Numbered from the stretch's first letter, positions 1 through 49,777 are shown. The stretch is 64,000 nucleotides of DNA from Anoplopoma fimbria (GCF_027596085.1 NC_072451.1:8027513-8091512), one strand, 5' to 3'. Numbers and translations: made by a program. The notes: a model not told the origin generated them from the sequence alone.

Positions 1-376
1 AAAGAGGCTTAAAACTGGATACAAGGAACAATGTTTGATACAAACATGAATGCTAATGTTGCTCCATTGTGCACAAATCATCATTTTCTAACACATTCCC
101 CACCACAACTCCATGTGGAGATAATATGTCAATGCAGCTTGTTGCACTTCCACCAAGTGGCCAAAAATATATCAATGCATGTTTAAGGTAAACACACTAG
201 GTTAGTCAATTAAGAAAGAGGTGCCCCTTCTTCATGTTGCCCCCTGCCCTTCAGAGAGTCTGTGCACGCCGCTGTCAGACAGCACAGTATCCTCTGAATT
301 TGTCTGTGAGGACTGAACACTGATTGGTTGGTCTGCTGTCCTAAATCCTGACTGGATCACACACTACATTTTCATC

Positions 377-380
377 GTGT

Positions 381-438
<58 letters not shown>
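377..438. repeat. (GT)n microsatellite
   Basis: About 30 TG units with one interruption near 385, in the region 3' of PLPPR4. Confidence 0.97.
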
Positions 439-1842
439 ACTCTAGTGTGCCGAACTCATACTGAGCTCTCTGGCATAGTTGCCATGGTGAATTTCTGACC
501 AGCCAATCCAAGCTTTGTCTGCAATCTGTGCGCTAACACATACACACATGCATACACTAAATAAAGACACAAACAACATAAACACACAGATACTGCGTTT
601 CTGCTCAGATATGTGTAATAAAGCACAACTCCCTCCTCGCAATCTACCACCCACCCCCAGTCTGCTTGGTCTCTAGGCTTTTCTTCGTGTTATTGCCATG
701 GAAACTCAATTGTAATTGCAGGGTTGAAGCAGCAATGAGAGGAAGAAGGGTGAGATTGAGATGGACGGTGAACGAGCAAGGCAGAGACAGAGGAGGTAAA
801 TTAGGGTAAAAAGGGATATTAAGAATATTATAAAGGGGATGTAATATATTTTAAATCAACAAGCCATTGAATGTCTGAGTCATCATTACCACATCGCAGC
901 TCCATCCTTTCCTGTCAGTGTCTATCTTTTCTTGAGTCTCTGTATTAAGGTCATCAGTTATCTAACTTTAACAAGTCTCTGTTCCTTCCTGTCTGTTGTC
1001 TTTTTTCCCCTTTGTGCTTCTCTTCCCTACCAAAACGCCTGATGATGTTGCACTGCTTCCACCCACAATGAGGCTAAATATGTGTTTAGCCTTAGTAAAC
1101 ATCCCTCCCTCTAGTGATCAGGAGTGAACCAGATTTAAATGCCCTTATAATGTTATAACTAGGTCTCATCACTGTCACTCAATATGCTATTAATAGTCTG
1201 AATTGCTGCTCCTATTAACATATCCACTCCCCTTCCTCTATTGTCCCCCTTCCTGGTGGTGATTTTCTGACTTGGCAACTTCAGTGTGACATTAAAGCTG
1301 CACTTTGAGAGGAACCAGTGGCTACAAGAAACTATTATGCATGTTTCATTACCCTTATATGCCCTTCATTGCATTAATGTGATTAAGTACAATGCGAGTC
1401 TTCTTACTGTGTTATTAGGTGGACGTTTATTCGTTAAATTGTGATTATATTGATGAGTGTTAGCTGAGTTATTCATTCAGCGATTTAATGGTGATGTTCT
1501 CACTGATGAAGATTAAGAATAGAGACACCGTCCTTCTACACAGCTACCTAGCTACCAATGGCCTTAGCTTGTACTAGTGAGGAATCTGAGTTAATGTCCT
1601 CCATTATATCTCTGGAAATTGGGGAAAGTTTAATGGAAGCGATGGAGTTTAACCTGCATATGTATGTTGGGCTTTTAAGGCAAACCCATTGTGCTAACCT
1701 CTCTGAGCCAGAGCCTTGAGCAAGCATCCATACAGGTACATTAACTGTAAATTAATTGGATAAAACAGACTGCAAAAACATTCGTCCAGCAGTTAAATGT
1801 GTGAAAATAATGAATGCTTTTTTTTTTTCTCACATGTATGGA

Positions 1843-1935
1843 TTATGGATGGATGTATGGATAATGGATGGATGAATGGGTGTATGGATGGATGGATAGA
1901 TGAATGGATGGATTATGGATGGAAGTATGGATGCT
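1843..1935. repeat. Imperfect (GGAT)n tract
   Basis: Repeated ggatggatg and tatggat units with interruptions, as often found at ends of fish LINEs; no such element was recognised next to it. Confidence 0.85.
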
Positions 1936-3668
1936 TTATTGACCTAGAAGAACATTTTGGTGTACTATTCTACTAAATGTAATAGGATGACATTTCTAGG
2001 CTTACTTTGTCACTGCCTTTAATCTGCATGCCTTGATAATTTCCAAACCTTTCTGTCCTTCACTATACGTCTTTCTCCAGACAACTATTCATAAAGGTAG
2101 CAACACAACCAGTTGCCAGGGGCTGAAAAGACAATGAAATAGGTACAAACTGTGTCATATCAAACTTTTATTTTATTACAGAGACACCACTGGAAAACAA
2201 AAATGTAAGGATGTCTGTCATTATCAGTCCACTGTCACTGTTGTACATCTTCACTGAGTCATTTCAAATATAGCAGTTCATTCATCCACACTGCAATTAA
2301 GCCCTCAACAAATAATAGTCCCAATGCAAGGCCACTTTTCCAGCGTATTTTGAAAACATGTCATCAATCAGTTCACATTAGCCCAGTCTGTGGAGAAGGG
2401 AGAAATGAGTCTGACTGTGGATTCATGTAAACTGTAGAGTGTTACAGTCACAGTATGTGTGAGACAACTTCATTTCAGTAGCTATCTTAACATGTACACA
2501 TTATTTGGATACAGACTTGCATCCCAGTTCTGGTCTTGAGCCACAGAATGCAAAACCGTTGTACCACCAGCCGTCTTCTGACTTCTGTTGCTCCTGAATT
2601 ATTGTCATTATGATAAGAATAACCTTTGAGCAAGGCAAACAGCGTTACCAAAGTATTGCATTCGTTTTGCACACACATTTTGCTTCCCTGTCCACTACAA
2701 AACATTTTTCAAATACAACTAAACTGCCTTCTTAATTGCATTTCGATGGAAATCGAATTTCTAATTCGGTTTCACACGGGATACAAACAACGGTCTCCTG
2801 GGTGAAAGTCCTGGGTTTGTTTGGTCCGCTCATCCACCCTGACCTCCCCCAAAAACAAATGTAATCATGGAGAAAAAACGTTTTCCTTAAATCGTAATTG
2901 ACTATGCAGTTTCTTGTAGAGGATTGTAACTTGCAGAAGACCATGCAAAACTGTGAAGACAAATCACTGGTTCTGGTTGGTTGTCAATTTTGCCTATAAA
3001 ATCAACCCAAATAGCTTTTGGTTGGAAGTTTCAGAGTTACTCATAGGATATGGTGTATATGAGCCATCCAACAGTGAAATACATGTACTTTACAATGGAA
3101 TAAAATATAAAAAATTGTGTGAACAGTTTGCACGTAAATTCGGTATGACCAATACATACTGCTGCCATTACTTCTCATGGTTGGGTCTAAGCTATAACTG
3201 CAGCTTGTGCAGATGCTTCCTAGAGACATTCTCAAAATGTGTGTGTAAAATCCCCAAGACAGTATTTCTAAGGTACCAAACGGACGTGAGGCATTGGTTA
3301 ATCCATTGAAACCTAGCAATGGAGTTTAAATGTAAATACAGTAACATGTCTGTCTACTAGCCAACCAAACATTATGTAAAAAATGGGCTATAAAGTGAAC
3401 ACTCTTGTCTGTTCAGGTTGCGGATTGATTGACTTGCAGGTGGATTGGCTCCTGTCGGCTGAAAGTCTTTAAGTCTATGCTAAACATTAGCATTTTTCAC
3501 CGAGCTAACAACCCAAACCATCAGGCTGGGTTCACACACAGGATTTACTGATGAGTATAAAGATACAAATGTCTATCTACAGCAATAGAAACAGCAAACC
3601 ATCACCGTTGTTGGTCGTTATAAATAGCTAGTAGCTCATGTCCACTGATTATAAATCTGACGGAAAAA

Positions 3669-3696
3669 AACAACAACAACAACAACAACAACAAAC
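3669..3696. repeat. (CAA)n microsatellite
   Basis: Nine CAA units after a run of A. Confidence 0.9.
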
Positions 3697-6600
3697 CTAA
3701 ACATACATCAAGACTCTAATAGGAATCAGTCCTGTAAAACATTTTGTAACCACTCATTATTGATCCTATTGGATTTACATGACATATTATGTAATAGCAT
3801 TGTCTTACATTTCAGTAACATGATAACAGTCCTGCTTGACAGTTTTGACAGTCAACTGTCTTGATCATATTAAAGCAAAAGTGAAACATTGTGGGAAATA
3901 CACACATCTGATTTATTTTCCAGAGAACTGTTTAAGCGTGTAAATCTCCAAGAAACAACAGATTGTCATGTGTACATTTCTTTTGTCATGCACAGAGTTA
4001 CTTACTCAGCTTTAGAGTTGTTGCTAGTTGTATTTTTGAACTCCAGACAAAACCAGGCAAGCTTGTTGTCCCTGATTCCAGTCTTTATGCTAAGCTAGGC
4101 TAACCACAATCTGACTCCAGATCTCTGCCTAACGTACAGAATTGAGATTGATATCTTCTCAGATTATTCTCTTAAAGAAAGAAAATAAACGTATTCCCCC
4201 AAATTCTGAAATACTCCATAAAACATTTATTTTTACATATTTATAAAGTATTGTCAGCCACCAAGATTGAGCAAGCAATCAGTCTGCTGACAACCACTTG
4301 GTAGTACCGGAGTCCTGTGTCTGATGAGAAGTGTTTTCTGTTGTATCAGTAGGTTGTAAGAGCATGCTGATCTGACCCGTCTGCTGTGAGACAACAGCGG
4401 AGATTCACATAGAGAGTCATAGAAAATGAACTGAATTCCAGCAGCTGGTATGGCTGACTTACAGTGGAAATGCAATTATATTTGGCTGCACTTGGAGACA
4501 ACACAACAGATTTACGACATTCGTTCAAATTAGATTTCCCTCTTGGCTGGTTATAAGACTTACTTTAGTAGGTATACGATAATCACACATATGAGTGAAG
4601 ATGGTTGCCATGGTAATTAGAAACAAGTTTGCAAAGCAGATATAAAAAAATCTCTTTCACATTCACTAATCAAAAATATCTGTATATATGTATATCATAT
4701 CAATACAGTTTCAATAAAAGAAAAAGACAAAAAATAACTGATCATTATAAATACGACATAGTTATTAACTAGTAATCTGTGGATAATTTACATACAGTCA
4801 ATCTGATTCATATTTTTTATAAGAAACTTTTACCAGCTGGTTAAATCTGTCCCAGTAACTGTAACTAGTAGGCCATTAATTGCGTAACAATAGGTAGTAT
4901 GAAGGCTAGCTTTGTAGCTGCTAGCTTAACAACCAACAACAACCCGAGTACCCTTTGTGTGCATGTGAGCTAATAAACTGCTACTCACATTTTCCTAGCT
5001 TATTTACAGTAGCATATTGTTCCCAAACTAAAGACAATTGATCATCAGCTAGTTCAACCCGTTTTCATATACATTTCATATGATAAGTACATATAATAGT
5101 ATCAAGGGATAAACAGAAATTTCTTTGTTAAGGCTGCAAACAAGTTTCGATCCACTGTTCCAGGGTTCACGATCTGACGTTAATAATGCAAAGTAATGGG
5201 TCAGTTTGGGCTCTGATTTCAGCTCTTGGCCCTTCTTTTGTGACTGTAATGATCGGACTCATTGACATTCTTTCAGTCAGACGCTAGTTGTAGGGCTCAC
5301 TGGGACAATGTGATCAATGTACTTGGAACTTGGCACAATTCAATTTATGTGTCCACAAATTACTTGGACACTGTGATTACAATGAACCACCTCCTCCTAC
5401 TATAACCATATTCTGGCAGATGCAGGCCTTCTGGAAGGCATTTGGGGCTTCAACTCGGTTCTCAGAGAGCTAAACCATGATTTAAAATTTACTAATTCAG
5501 AAACACAATGTCGCTTCTTGATTGGAAAAATACTATATCATGAAAACTTTAACACAGTTTAAAGATATCATAAATTATGAACATAAACTAATTTAGTTTA
5601 TTAAGCCAAAACTTTAACTATTGATGGTACGTCTTTCTTAATATCCTATAATCCAAGGGTTTCACTTGCAAACACACATCAGTATCGCAAATCAATTTCT
5701 CATTTCCACTCAACCACATCTTACTCTTTCAAATTCATCTTTTCCACCAAAACACATTTCTTTGTTGCTCTCGCTAGAAGAGAGATAAAGTAAAACTATA
5801 GTCAAATATACAATTTTTAAATGATATTCACTTTAAAATATTTACGTGTAGCGTATCAAACTGAAATGATAATCCACTGACATGCCTTTTACATCAAATT
5901 AGATGATTACAAACCAGATTGCACAACATCAATCATATCAAAATATACTTTTCTGTCTTCCAATACTATACAAAAGAATAACACATGTATGTGCGCGATT
6001 ATTTCTTTTTACAGTGACTGTTTAACTGCATCACAGTAAATTCATGAAATGTGTGTATGCAAAGAATTGTATGCAAAAATATTGAACTTTAATGGGAGTA
6101 TTCTATCCATTACATTCCTCTGGATTGTGTTACAATAAAAGCACATCTGTGTCCTGCCATGTTTGTCATGAGAAAGTATCTGCAACAGGTTTAGGCAGGT
6201 AAAGCAGCTTTGGTTAAGGGGTGGGTTATGTGCAGACAATCAAAACTCTTAAAAATCTCCTGTATATGAAATCCTTGCTAAAAAATTTGTGAAGCCAGGT
6301 TTTTGGGGCTGAAAGCAAATGTACCTCCACCTGTTCATGGCAATTAACGTGTACACCTTAATATCCCCTGGTAAACTAGTTGTGCTTCATCCACATATCT
6401 GTTGCAGTTCAAACAATTCCAGGAAAATAATAGCAATTTCTCTGATTGCAACTGCAATTTAAATTGCAGGCATTAACATGATCTTATTGTTTTTACATGA
6501 TCATAACCAATATATGTTCAACCCGGTTTAACTTTGGGCTCTGCTAAGTGTACGCTGAACTCAGCGGCAAGTGCAGCCCTGAACTGTGTGAAAGGGACAT

Positions 6601-9600
6601 AACAGGAGAGGAGAAAGTTGACTGAGGTTCTGCCACGTTCAAAGTTTGCTCAACTGTTATTGGAGTACAAACAAAAAAAGGGGGAGGGGGACGACGACTT
6701 ACGATGGGTCAATTAATCATTCAGCACTCGCCGCTCTTGGCCAACATTCATGGTCATGTGTACACTTTTATTTAGCATTTAGCCCAAGTATTTCTTGTTC
6801 TGGACTAGCACTATTAGATTGCCCTCAGCCTCTACTGTCCATGCATGAACTTACACATAAAACTTGAATAAGACTGTGCTGCTCTATAGCGGCACAATCA
6901 CTATGTTTTTGGCAACTATCTATTATTATGGTTGCAAACAGCAACAATTTTGTTTTTCCATAAAAATCCTCTTCCATCTTTAACAAAATATTGTCTCCAT
7001 AACTAAATACATAGCTGTTTACAATCTTCCTTACAAACAATGTTGACTGTCAGGAACATATTCAAAAAGACTGTATAAAAGGCCATTTAGTCATGACACA
7101 TTTTATACCACTCTATATGTTCAGTTACTGTATGTTCTTTCAAAACTTCCAGCTAAAATTAAAAAAATGACTGCAACAAGACCAGAAAGCTTAGAATAAG
7201 ATCAGTGATTACCAGAATGGACACAGAAACCTTCTTGAAAAATCAATCAAAGTCAGTGTTAATAGTTGACCAATCAGGGCACTTGCTAGCAAACTCTACA
7301 TCTTATTAATTTGTGTCCATTGTTAATTGTTAGGTAGAAAATACACATGTAAAGGAGTTGAGTAGTGATGGTCACATACAACCATATACATTTGATATAT
7401 CAGCTTGTTTAAATAAATAATCCCTATAATAAATGTTAGAACGTTACAATACAAGTCCTCTCCACTCAGCTATTATATATTACATTAAAAACACATTAAT
7501 AGATCTTTTACAACACCATTAGCAGCAGTACCATTATTTCCAGCAACATCATCACCTAAATCTTCGTCACAGTCCCGCACCTACAAACGCAATAAAGAGC
7601 CATCTAACCAGTAATGGGAGTTTACAGAAATATATAAATATGTACACAGCTATACATAACCACTGGGTTTTGTTTTCTTTTGACACTGTCATTAAGCTGC
7701 AGCAATTGTGCTTTCTAAAATTCTACATAATCCACATTTAAGGATCTTTGCTGCAGGCAGATTTCCATCAGAACACTGCTGAGAGTCATTCCAGTCCTGC
7801 ATTAACTCGATGTGACTAGCCCACAGCCACATGACTTTTCTTAAGATGGCACTTGGGCACTAAAAAAGAATGTAAGAACTGGGCAAGAAAATCATGAGTA
7901 ATGATGGATGAATAGTCCAGAGAGTTAGTTGTTTCTGGTCATCAGTAAACAGCAAATTAAAATTTTGGATGGAACATTCATGGATAGAAATATCACAATG
8001 TCATGAATTCAAACACATATGTAAAATACAAAAGCAGATTTAGTGTGGTATATTACACTATGACTGAGATATAGTCTAAAGGGAAAATACTGATTTCAAG
8101 AATAAATATCAAATCATGCTAATAAAAATAACGTTGTAAGTGTACAAGAAAGAAGATCTTTTAGTAAAAGAATTAAGTCACTATTTCAGAGAGAAAATCT
8201 ACATTTGCCACAATAGTCACAATATAATCAAAATAAATTGTAATTTTCCAAGAAGAAAATGTAATATTAATATTCTATTTCTAGTCAGCCTACCTGTCAA
8301 ACTGAGGGTTATTGAGCTGATGAAACTGAAGATTTTAAAAGTCTGCATGATTTTATGAAAGACGTCAAGTCTTCTGTTTGACGGATGCTGCAATGGGGAT
8401 TTAGTTTTCGATATTAGAGGAATCATTTTTTTTAAACCATATAAAAGTGATTATGGTGTGATTTTTGGAAGAATCTCTACCAAAGAATGATGATTTCTTA
8501 AGTCAGTAGAATATAATGTGCAGGCCAAGTCATCCTTATAGCACAACATTATTTGAATCAAAATGTTAATTTGACTCATATTTTTCTCATAATATTATTT
8601 ATTTATTGTGATGTCATGACATCTTCTCATAAATTAATATGAATTATTTTATTGTAGAATATTTTTTGCAAATTTGTATCGTTAATTTTAGAAAAATTAC
8701 ACTTTATTCATGTTACATTGTGACCTTTTTGTACTGTAATGCTTTTCTAATTTGTGATTTGACTCTTCTAATATTGCACTTCTAGTAAAATTACACTTTA
8801 TATTTTCAATATTATGCATTTCTTTTTAACAAAATTTCTTGTAAAATGTTGATTATATTTATGTAATGTTGTACGTTCTTGTAATATTACATTCTTTTTA
8901 TTTTAATATTTTTCAAATTATGACTATATTCATCAGATAATATTGCCTTTTTCCCATAGAACTTTAACTTTATCTGGTCGCATTGAAACCTTTTTCTCAA
9001 AAAATATCACACATTTTTGCTAGAAATATTAGATTTCTTTTTCCCCAAGAGTTTCCATGAAACTCATTTTTACTTACACCCACTCTGTAATGCTGACATG
9101 AGACATGATGAGCTGATAAAATGAACCAAACAAAGACATTTTTTTTTTCTTTCTTCAGTCTTTGGACTTAACTTGTGTTTGGTCCAAGATTGTTCAGATG
9201 ACTCACAGGCTGATTGTGCCAGTAAAGCTACTACACAGTCAGAATAATTCATATACTGTACATCAATTAAATCACCGTTTGTAAAAAATATAACGATTGT
9301 TTAACAAGATTTAAACGAATGGGATGTCCCGTGATATTGTTCTTATCCAACACAACACAATTCCAACATGAACTAAGAGATACTGTTATTGCCCAAAAGG
9401 GACTCCAAGTAGCCCAGACACAATAAAGACTGTGGGTTTAATTTCCACTGCGGCCACCCACATTCATATGTACAAACACAGCACATTTATGGGCTTTGAA
9501 TGCAAATTTCCATCTAATGGCATGTGGTTACTTTGTAATGTTAATGTATCGATATTGTTATTTGTGCTCAAATAAAGGACAAGAGCTGAGAATATACCAT

Positions 9601-9767
9601 ATGTATAAAGGTTATGATAAGAATGTTACCCCAATGACAACTGACCTAGCAGTGAGAGGAAAGAGGGTGACAGTCATTAGGCTGAATCTATCCTCACTAG
9701 CAGGGGGCTATTGGACGGACCGAGGGGGCTGGAGTCTCTCACTCTGAGTAAGTCAAAGGATCAGCAG

Positions 9768-10065
9768 TTTATTTAGCCCATTATGCTTGTGCCTATGGTG
9801 CAAGTGCACTCATTGTAATACATTTACAAAAAACTGCCTGGGTTATCCAGATAAAAAAATATGCTCAAGAAAAAATGTTGAATCAAGCTCGCTCCTCTTA
9901 TGTTGGGCCCTGACTATAGACCTTTCTTTTTGACTAGTTGGAGATCTTGGGCAGGGCTAATTGTGTAGTACTCTCTATGGCTTTTGACCCAAGGAGGATC
10001 ATAAACCTCTTGCCAAGATTTTGATAAGCTTACAGTACATCTCCTTGTAAGACATAATATTTATT
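9768..10065 (-). promoter_or_regulatory. Candidate PLPPR4 polyadenylation signals
   Basis: On the minus strand AATAAA occurs at 10060-10065, about 145 nt past the stop, and again at 9768-9773. Either could serve, but the hexamer is frequent by chance and orthologous 3' UTRs can be long, so true 3' end is unknown. Confidence 0.3.
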
Positions 10066-10208
10066 CGATTGGTTACTTAACCACCTGGGCGCTTGGGGGT
10101 CACAATCTAAGGTTCCAAATGGCCCATGCAGCATCACCAATTAAATGCTGTACTGGCCATGGACCCATTTTAATCACAGGTAAAGATGATAATTCAATAC
10201 TGGGCATA

Positions 10209-42521
<32,313 letters not shown>

Positions 42522-42900
42522 CCCGGGTGTCCGGTGGTCTCTCCCGTTACCGGGAGACAGGGAGCTGTACTTGATTCCCGTCGTAATTTTGGCGAAATTC
42601 CGACGGACTCCGGTTCCCCCAAAGCCCTTAACGGCGGACCTCCATCGCCCGACGAGGTGAGCTGGAAGTGTCGATGCCTGCTAGTGGGGTTTATAATGCG
42701 GTATTTGGGATTCAAAAGATGATGCCAGCGCTGGACTGGCTCTTTCTCCCCCAAAACTGTTCTCCCTTTGGGCTGACACTAGACCTCATCCTGTAAACGT
42801 GTTCTCAGAGGAGAGGATTCCTCCAGTCATCCTCCTCCAGCTCAGCTCTGCTGCAGCCTGCAGGTGACCGTCGTCAAGTTATCCACAATAACGAGGATGC
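42522..42900 (-). promoter_or_regulatory. PLPPR4 5' UTR / promoter side, GC-richer than surroundings
   Basis: Upstream of the start codon the sequence is visibly richer in CpG (42490-42660) than the AT-rich flanks, as expected for the first exon of a neuronal gene. A short upstream ORF, ATG at 42645 to TAA at 42628 (MEVRR), lies in this stretch. No transcription start site can be fixed from sequence alone. Confidence 0.5.
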
Positions 42901-46029
<3,129 letters not shown>

Positions 46030-46116
<87 letters not shown>

Positions 46117-46260
46117 AAATTAAATTCAATGAAATTTAGCTTTATTTCCTTGAACAAAAACATGCTGTTGCCAAAGCATTTTACAGAATATCCCACATAT
46201 TACATATTAAATACAGAGGTGCGGGTTATACTGAAACAGTGCAATACAATATAGTACAGT
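46030..46260 (-). mobile_element. LINE 3' end with (GA)n tail
   Basis: Read on the minus strand, a segment with tgctttggcaacagcatg and ggaaataaagctaaatttc runs into ttgaatttaatttaattg and then a long (GA)n tract (46030-46112). The same arrangement recurs at 49990-50250, so the microsatellite is probably the element's tail. Confidence 0.6.
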
Positions 46261-46850
46261 ACACATTTTATACAGATTAATACAGTGACTTAATCTTGTG
46301 GAACTTTTAGTGAATGCTGCCAGAGGAGCTGTTGTCCCTTCACCTAGAACAACTGACAGTTTCTCCTCTGGGCTTAACATGAGAAAGTTTGATATTTTCT
46401 TTGTTATTTCCCCAAAGTGAAAATGTTTTAGGGCAGAGAACTACTGACAGAGGAGAAGGAATGGCATCTCTGTCTGGTCTCTACCTCCCCTGTCGAGCAG
46501 TGACCAGTGTGACAACTGGGATTTCATCACTGGATTTGATCTCCTCTGTACATCCCCCGGACACACCCATCTACTCGCCGAATCGTTTCCAACTCGCACC
46601 ACAATTCAATTCAATTCCCTTATCTGGCATTGAGATTAATTCAGCAGAGAGCACGAGAGAGTGGAGAGCTTTGTTGGGAGCAGCACGGTCCTACAAGTGG
46701 TAAAAACAGTGAGATATGTTTGTGTTCTTCTTGTGGGTCATTATGGTTTAATGTGTAGGTTGTACATCTTGATTTGTGTGCATTCCTTTGTGATATTAAA
46801 AAAGAAAACAACAACGGAAAAAAAACTAAAAACCCTTTAGTACCTTTTCT
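46261..46850. other. Intergenic, unrecognised
   Basis: A 104-codon frame at 46389-46703 has ordinary composition but no resemblance, splice sites or start context that I can support. Confidence 0.5.
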
Positions 46851-46979
46851 AGGTATTTAGGTACTCTCTTTCTAGATCAATTTCTAGATCCCTCTCTCTC
46901 TCTCTCTCTCTTTCTAGATATTTATTTATTTTTATTTCTAGATCTCTTTCTAGATCTAACTCTCTTTCCAGATAATTAT

Positions 46980-46982
<3 letters not shown>

Positions 46983-47014
<32 letters not shown>
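46983..47014. repeat. (CT)n tract with surrounding TCTAGAT degenerate repeats
   Basis: A pure CT run preceded from about 46850 by repeated tctagat and tatttattt units. Confidence 0.9.
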
Positions 47015-47017
<3 letters not shown>

Positions 47018-47099
47018 GTGTGCACAGAGGCAGCTACTGGAAATACACGGTATAGTCACATTTTGAGGATGTTGGTTGTTTTTTTGAGTGGTTTTAAGG

Positions 47100-48000
47100 G
47101 CACAGAACATGATTTAACATCTATAAAACAGGGTTGGGATTGTGGGAAGGTCGAGATAAAGCAGCCCCGAGGGATGCACCATCCAAGTTCTTCTTGGCTT
47201 GGAGAAGAAGAATTGGCAGAGCAGGGTTATTCATGCTATGCGCTCTACTGCAGGAGAAGAACTCAGAGACACTGAAGAGATCTGGAGGAGAGCCTCTGAG
47301 AACAATGTCATTTCTGAATCCTTCTGCGGAGGGCTGCCCAAAGTCCCAGAGGACGTGAACACCAGATTGGAAGGTCCCCTGGTGATGCAGGAACTGTACT
47401 CGGCCCTGCAGGGCATGGAGGGGGGGAAGGCCTCTGGTATCGATGGGATTCCTGTAGAGTTCTACAAAGAGTTCTGGGGTGAGATGGGTAAAGATATTTT
47501 AACTGGTTTTAGTGAGAGTTTTAAAGACATGTTGATGCCGCTAAGTTGCAGGAGACCGGTAATAACTCTCCTACCAAAAAAGAGAGAGATTTAAACTGGC
47601 GTCCTGTGTCTCTTCTTTGTTCGGACTATAAAATCTTGTTCAGAACACTGGCGAACTGCCTGAGGGAGGTGATGGACCAAATAGTCCAACAAGACCAGAC
47701 CTACTGTGTGCATTGTAGGTCCATCCTGGACAATGTGTCCTTACGTGGTTTCAGACTACGGTCATTTTAGGACACTATTAAAAGGTAAAGGCATCAAAGT
47801 GGCAGTTGATCAACCTGATGGTAGGAAAGGCCAAAATGTCGATCTACAGCAGCAGAAAGAGTAGAGTGGAGGGCAGGACAGGGCAGGAAGCACTTCATGT
47901 TTTTATGTTTTTGGTCAAAGCCAGAGTTTGGGCTGATTTTAGATTTTTTAAAGGTATGAACAACATGAATGGTGTTATTGAAAAATTGGTATAAGGATGC
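47100..48000 (+). mobile_element. Tx1/L1-like LINE ORF2 fragment, frameshifted and internally deleted
   Basis: Pieces in different frames read GRDKAAPRDAPSKFF, EGPLVMQELYSALQGMEGGK then ASGIDGIPVEFYKEFWGEMG, LSCRRPVITLLPKK, and after a frameshift near 47590 LNWRPVSLLCSDYKI and DQTYCVHCRSILDNVSLRGF. These are the N-terminal reverse-transcriptase blocks of Tx1-clade elements. The catalytic YADD region is missing. From about 47806 LMVGKAKMSIYSSRK and VKARVWADFRFF resemble the C-terminal tail. It is a dead copy between PLPPR4 and TYW3. Confidence 0.8.
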
Positions 48001-48159
48001 AATATGTTTGGTGGCTGGAAACGACTTAAGATTAAACACTCCTTTTTGGTATAGTGTTTGTTGTATTGCTTTATTTATTGCCATGAGAATAATGTTTTGT
48101 TTCTTCATGTTGTTTTTAAACTTTCTAGATCTCTCTCACTCTGTTTCTATATATATATA

Positions 48160-49777
48160 CAGTGGGTACGGAAAGTATTCAGACCCCTTTAAATTTTTCA
48201 CTCTTTGTTTCATTGCAGCCATTTGCTAAAATCGAAAAAGTTCATTTTTTTTTCGCATTAATGTACACTCAGCAACCCATCTTGACAGAAAAAAACAGAA
48301 ATGTAGAAATTTTTGCAAATTTATTAAAAAAGAAAAACTGAAATATCACATGGTCATAAGTATTCAGACCCTTTGCTGTGACACTCATATTTAACTCACA
48401 TGCTGTCCATTTCTTCTGATCCTCCTTGAGATGGTTCTACTCCTTCATTGGAGTCCAGCTGTGTTTAATTAAACTGATTGGACTTGATTAGGAAAGGCAC
48501 ACACCTGTCTATATAAGACCTTACAGCTCACAGTGCATGTCAGAACAAATGAGAATCATGAGGTCGAAGGAACTGCCCAAGGAGCTCAGAGACAGAATTG
48601 TGGCAAGGCACAGATCTGGCCAAGGTTACAAAAGAATTTCTGCAGCACTCAAGGTTCCTAAGAGCACAGTGGCCTCCATAATCCTTAAATGGAAGAAGTA
48701 TGGGATGACCAGAACTCTTCCTAGACCTGGCCGTCCAGCCAAACTGAGCAATCGTGGGAGAAGAGCCTTGGTGAGAGAGGTAAAGAAGAACCCAAAGATC
48801 ACTGTGGCTGAGCTCCAGAGATGCAGTAGGGAGATGGGAGAAAGTTCCACAAAGTCAACTATCACTGCAGCCCTCCACCAGTCGGGGCTTTATGGCAGAG
48901 TGGCCCGACGGAAGCCTCTCCTCAGTGCAAGACATATGAAAGCCCGCATAGAGTTTGCCAAAAAACACATGGAGGACTCCCAAACTATGAGAAATAAGAT
49001 TCTCTGGTCTGATGAGACCAAGATTGAACTTTTGGCGTTAATTCTAAGCGGTATGTGTGGAGAAAACCAGGCACTGCTCATCACCTGCCCAATACAATCC
49101 CAACAGTGAAACATGGTGGTGGCAGCATCATGCTATGGGGGTGTTTTTCAGCTGCAGGGACAGGACGACTGGTTGCAATTGAAGGAAAGATGAATGCGGC
49201 CAAGTACAGAGATATCCTGGAAGAAAACCTCCTCCAGAGTGCTCAGGACCTCAGACTGGGCCGAAGGTTCACCTTCCAACAAGACAATGACCCGAAGCAC
49301 ACAGCTAAAATAACAAAGGAGTGGCTTCTGTGACCATTCTTGACTGGCCCAGCCAGAGCCCTGACCTAAACCCAATTGAGCATCTCTGGAGAGACCTGAA
49401 AATGGCTGTCCACCAACGTTCACCATCCAACCTGACAGAACTGGAGAGGATCTGCAAGGAAGAATGGCAGAGGATCCCCAAATCCAGGTGTGAGAAACTT
49501 GTTGCATCATTCCCAAGAAGACTCATGGCTGTACTAGCTCAAAAGGGTGCTTCTACTCAATACTGAGCAAAGGGTCTGAATACTTATGACCATGTGATAT
49601 TTCAGTTTTTCTTTTTTAATAAATTTGCAAAAATTTCTACATTTCTGGTTTTTTTCTGTCAAGATGGGTTGCTGAGTGTACATTAATGCGAAAAAAAATG
49701 AACTTTTTCGATTTTAGCAAATGGCTGCAATGAAACAAAGGGTGAAAAATTTAAAGGGGTCTGAATACTTTCTGTAC
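48160..49777 (+). mobile_element. Tc1-like transposon B (IR/DR type, right terminus truncated)
   Basis: Left inverted repeat starts cagtgggtacggaaagtatt at 48160 after TA 48158-48159 and spans about 220 bp. The core aagtattcagaccc occurs twice in it (48173 and 48358), the outer/inner direct-repeat pattern of Sleeping Beauty-type elements. The right inverted repeat begins near 49566 and stops at ctgaatactttctgtac, about 7 bases short of the expected end, where unrelated sequence begins. Confidence 0.92.
48537..49566 (+). pseudogene. Tc1-like transposase, copy B, broken
   Basis: Starts MSEQMRIMRSKELPKELRDR with paired HTH domains and the GRPAK linker. Relative to copy C it lacks one T in the run after gaac at 49027 and about 10 bp near 49327 (gtggcttctgtgacc). 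The frame therefore breaks just after WSDETKIEL and again before the final [15 protein letters not shown]. The three DDE blocks ([19 protein letters not shown]) are all still recognisable. A TATATAA box precedes it at 48510-48516. Confidence 0.93.

Larger units (their letters stand above)
1..9767. other. 3' flank of PLPPR4, no gene seen
   Basis: AT-rich sequence with only simple repeats recognised (377, 1843, 3669). Open frames here are short, without family resemblance or splice context. The part nearest 10209 may include 3' UTR. The stretch 8100-9050 is especially AT-rich. Confidence 0.6.

Noticed and set aside
2953..3309. 118-codon plus-strand frame near 3 kb
   Set aside because: Low similarity to anything known to me and in AT-rich flank; antisense frame equally open.
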